A stretch of DNA of 7,657 nt, taken from contig NZ_JZWV01000978.1 in the NCBI RefSeq assembly GCF_000966975.1, positions 1 to 7,657 on the forward strand, in the 5' to 3' direction. Below, piece after piece: positions 6,600 to 7,657 of this stretch; the first letter of the stretch is position 1, and each line of letters begins with the position of its first letter. Position numbers and translations under genes: made by a program. The notes beneath the pieces were generated by a model, which saw nothing but the letters and a program-made list of their open reading frames with translations, was not told the DNA's origin and searched no databases. The stretch comes from Streptomyces katrae (GTDB lineage Bacteria > Actinomycetota > Actinomycetes > Streptomycetales > Streptomycetaceae).

Positions 6600-7612
6600 G
6601 GGTGCTGCTGATCGGAGCCAACGGTTACCTCGGCCGCTACGTCGCGGACCGGCTGCTCGCCGACCCCGCCGTCCAGCTCACCGCGCTGGGCCGGGGCGAC
6701 GACGCCGACGTCCGTTTCGACCTCGCCACCGGCAGCCCCGGAGCCCTCACCCGGTTCCTGGACGCCGTCCACCCCGGCGTCGTCATCAACTGCGCGGGCG
6801 CCACCCGCGGCGGAGCCCGCGAACTCACCCGGCACAACACCGTCGCCGTCGCCACCATCTGCGAGTCCCTGCGCCGCAGCGGCTGCGGGGCCCGGCTGGT
6901 GCAGCTCGGCTGCGCCGCCGAGTACGGGCCCAGCCAGCCCGGGTCCTCCACGGCCGAGGACGCCGTCCCGAGACCCGGCGGACCGTACGGGGTCAGCAAG
7001 CTCGCCGCCACCGAGCTGGTCCTCGGCTCCGGACTGGACGCCGTCGTGCTGCGGGTGTTCTCGCCCGTCGGCCCCGGCACCCCGGCCGGGTCCCCGCTGG
7101 GCCGGCTCGCCGAGGCCATGCGGCGGGCCATGCAGTCCGGGGACGGTGAGCTCAAGCTCAGCGGGCTCGGCGTGCAGCGCGACTTCGTGGACGTACGGGA
7201 CGTGGCCCGGGCCGTGCACGCCGCCTCCCTGTCCGCCGCCCAGGGCGTCGTCAACATCGGCACCGGCCGCGCGGTCCGGCTGCGCGACGCGGCGGCCGTC
7301 CTCGCCCGGGTCGCCGGATACGGGGGCGCCCTCAACGAGCTCGACGTCCCGCACGGCGGAGCGCACAACGACCCCCGGCACGGCCACCCCGGCCGCCCGC
7401 AGGGCCTGGCCGGCATCGGCTCGCCCCGCTCGGAGGCCACCCCCGAACAGCTCGCCACCGCGGCCCCCCAGCCCTACCCGTACCCCGACGGCTGCGGCGC
7501 CTGGCAGCAGGCCGACGTCCGCACCGCCCGGGACCGCCTCGGCTGGCGACCCCGGATCAACCTCGAGGAATCCCTCGCGGACATCTGGATGGAGGCGGCG
7601 TGCCGTATCTGA
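6596..7612 (+). CDS. NAD-dependent epimerase/dehydratase family protein (extended SDR)
   Basis: Predicted cytoplasmic nucleotide-sugar epimerase or reductase, 338 residues. The Rossmann fold begins at residue 2 with MRVLLIGANGYLGRYVADRL; glycines 7, 10 and 13 form the GxxGxxG cofactor site. The catalytic pair Y131-x3-K135 (YGVSK) is present. The usual active-site Ser/Thr position in the segment before YG is a cysteine (C106 in LGCAAEYG). RDFVDVRDVARAV (195-207) and NIGTG (220-224) are typical of UDP-sugar epimerases. Residues 251-300 are a Pro/Gly/His-rich stretch before the conserved end (ADVRTARDRLGWRPRINLEESL). The start at 6596 has GAGGGG 7 bases upstream and overlaps the mini-ORF stop. 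In the operon context it may supply the sugar nucleotide for the glycosyltransferase, as the C4-epimerase PelX does for Pel, but the substrate is inferred. Confidence 0.92.
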   Translation: MRVLLIGANGYLGRYVADRLLADPAVQLTALGRGDDADVRFDLATGSPGALTRFLDAVHPGVVINCAGATRGGARELTRHNTVAVATICESLRRSGCGARLVQLGCAAEYGPSQPGSSTAEDAVPRPGGPYGVSKLAATELVLGSGLDAVVLRVFSPVGPGTPAGSPLGRLAEAMRRAMQSGDGELKLSGLGVQRDFVDVRDVARAVHAASLSAAQGVVNIGTGRAVRLRDAAAVLARVAGYGGALNELDVPHGGAHNDPRHGHPGRPQGLAGIGSPRSEATPEQLATAAPQPYPYPDGCGAWQQADVRTARDRLGWRPRINLEESLADIWMEAACRI

Positions 7613-7657
7613 CCACCCCGCCCGGGGCCACGGCGGCCGCCGCGACCGAGTCCGGCC
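7600..7657 (+). CDS. Start of the next operon gene, 3' partial
   Basis: A GTG at 7600, 13 bases before the end of the epimerase stop codon and in another frame, opens a reading frame that stays open to the window end (MPYLTTPPGATAAAATESG). GGAGG at 7591-7595 precedes it by 4 bases, which is close but workable. Nothing in 19 residues identifies a family. I have an impression that Streptomyces genomes place a spherulin-4-like (polygalactosaminidase-related) gene after such an epimerase, but this window cannot show it. Confidence 0.55.
   Translation, partial: MPYLTTPPGATAAAATESG

Noticed and set aside
1..7657. bldA (TTA codon) control
   Set aside because: The few TTA strings I found are out of frame in genes (in GCT-TAC, GGT-TAT and GGT-TAC contexts) or in the intergenic gap.
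1..7657. tRNA, rRNA, CRISPR array, riboswitch or transposase gene
   Set aside because: No cloverleaf, regularly spaced short repeats, known riboswitch core or transposase motif was seen on either strand.

Overview
The window looks like chromosomal DNA of a Streptomyces or a close actinomycete relative. GC content is very high, codon third positions are almost all G or C, genes overlap through ATGA junctions, and no TTA leucine codon is in frame. All supported genes lie on the + strand, in two blocks.

Block 1 (window start to 3632) is the downstream part of a dipeptide/oligopeptide-type (Dpp/Opp) ABC importer operon. It holds a DppC-type permease cut by the window edge, a DppB-type permease, and a single protein fusing the DppD-like and DppF-like ATPases. 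Each gene overlaps the next by the 4 bases ATGA. The substrate-binding protein is not in view and is probably upstream.

A 200-base gap (3633-3832) separates the blocks. It contains a perfect 17-bp inverted repeat with a 4-base loop, the best candidate for the terminator of block 1.

Block 2 (3833 to window end) is a tightly packed operon. It contains a PelF-like GT4 glycosyltransferase, an alanine-rich multi-pass membrane protein, a 12-codon mini-ORF with a strong Shine-Dalgarno sequence, an NAD-dependent sugar epimerase of the extended SDR family, and the first codons of another gene starting inside the epimerase end. A cytoplasmic glycosyltransferase, a nucleotide-sugar epimerase and a membrane protein together suggest synthesis of an extracellular polysaccharide, possibly related to Pel (poly-GalNAc type). 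The chemistry is inferred.

The most striking structural feature is a dispersed hairpin-rich repeat present twice in opposite orientation (2716-2797 and 5530-5614). Both copies are read through as protein: one forms the linker between the two fused ATPases, the other most of the N-terminal tail of the membrane protein.
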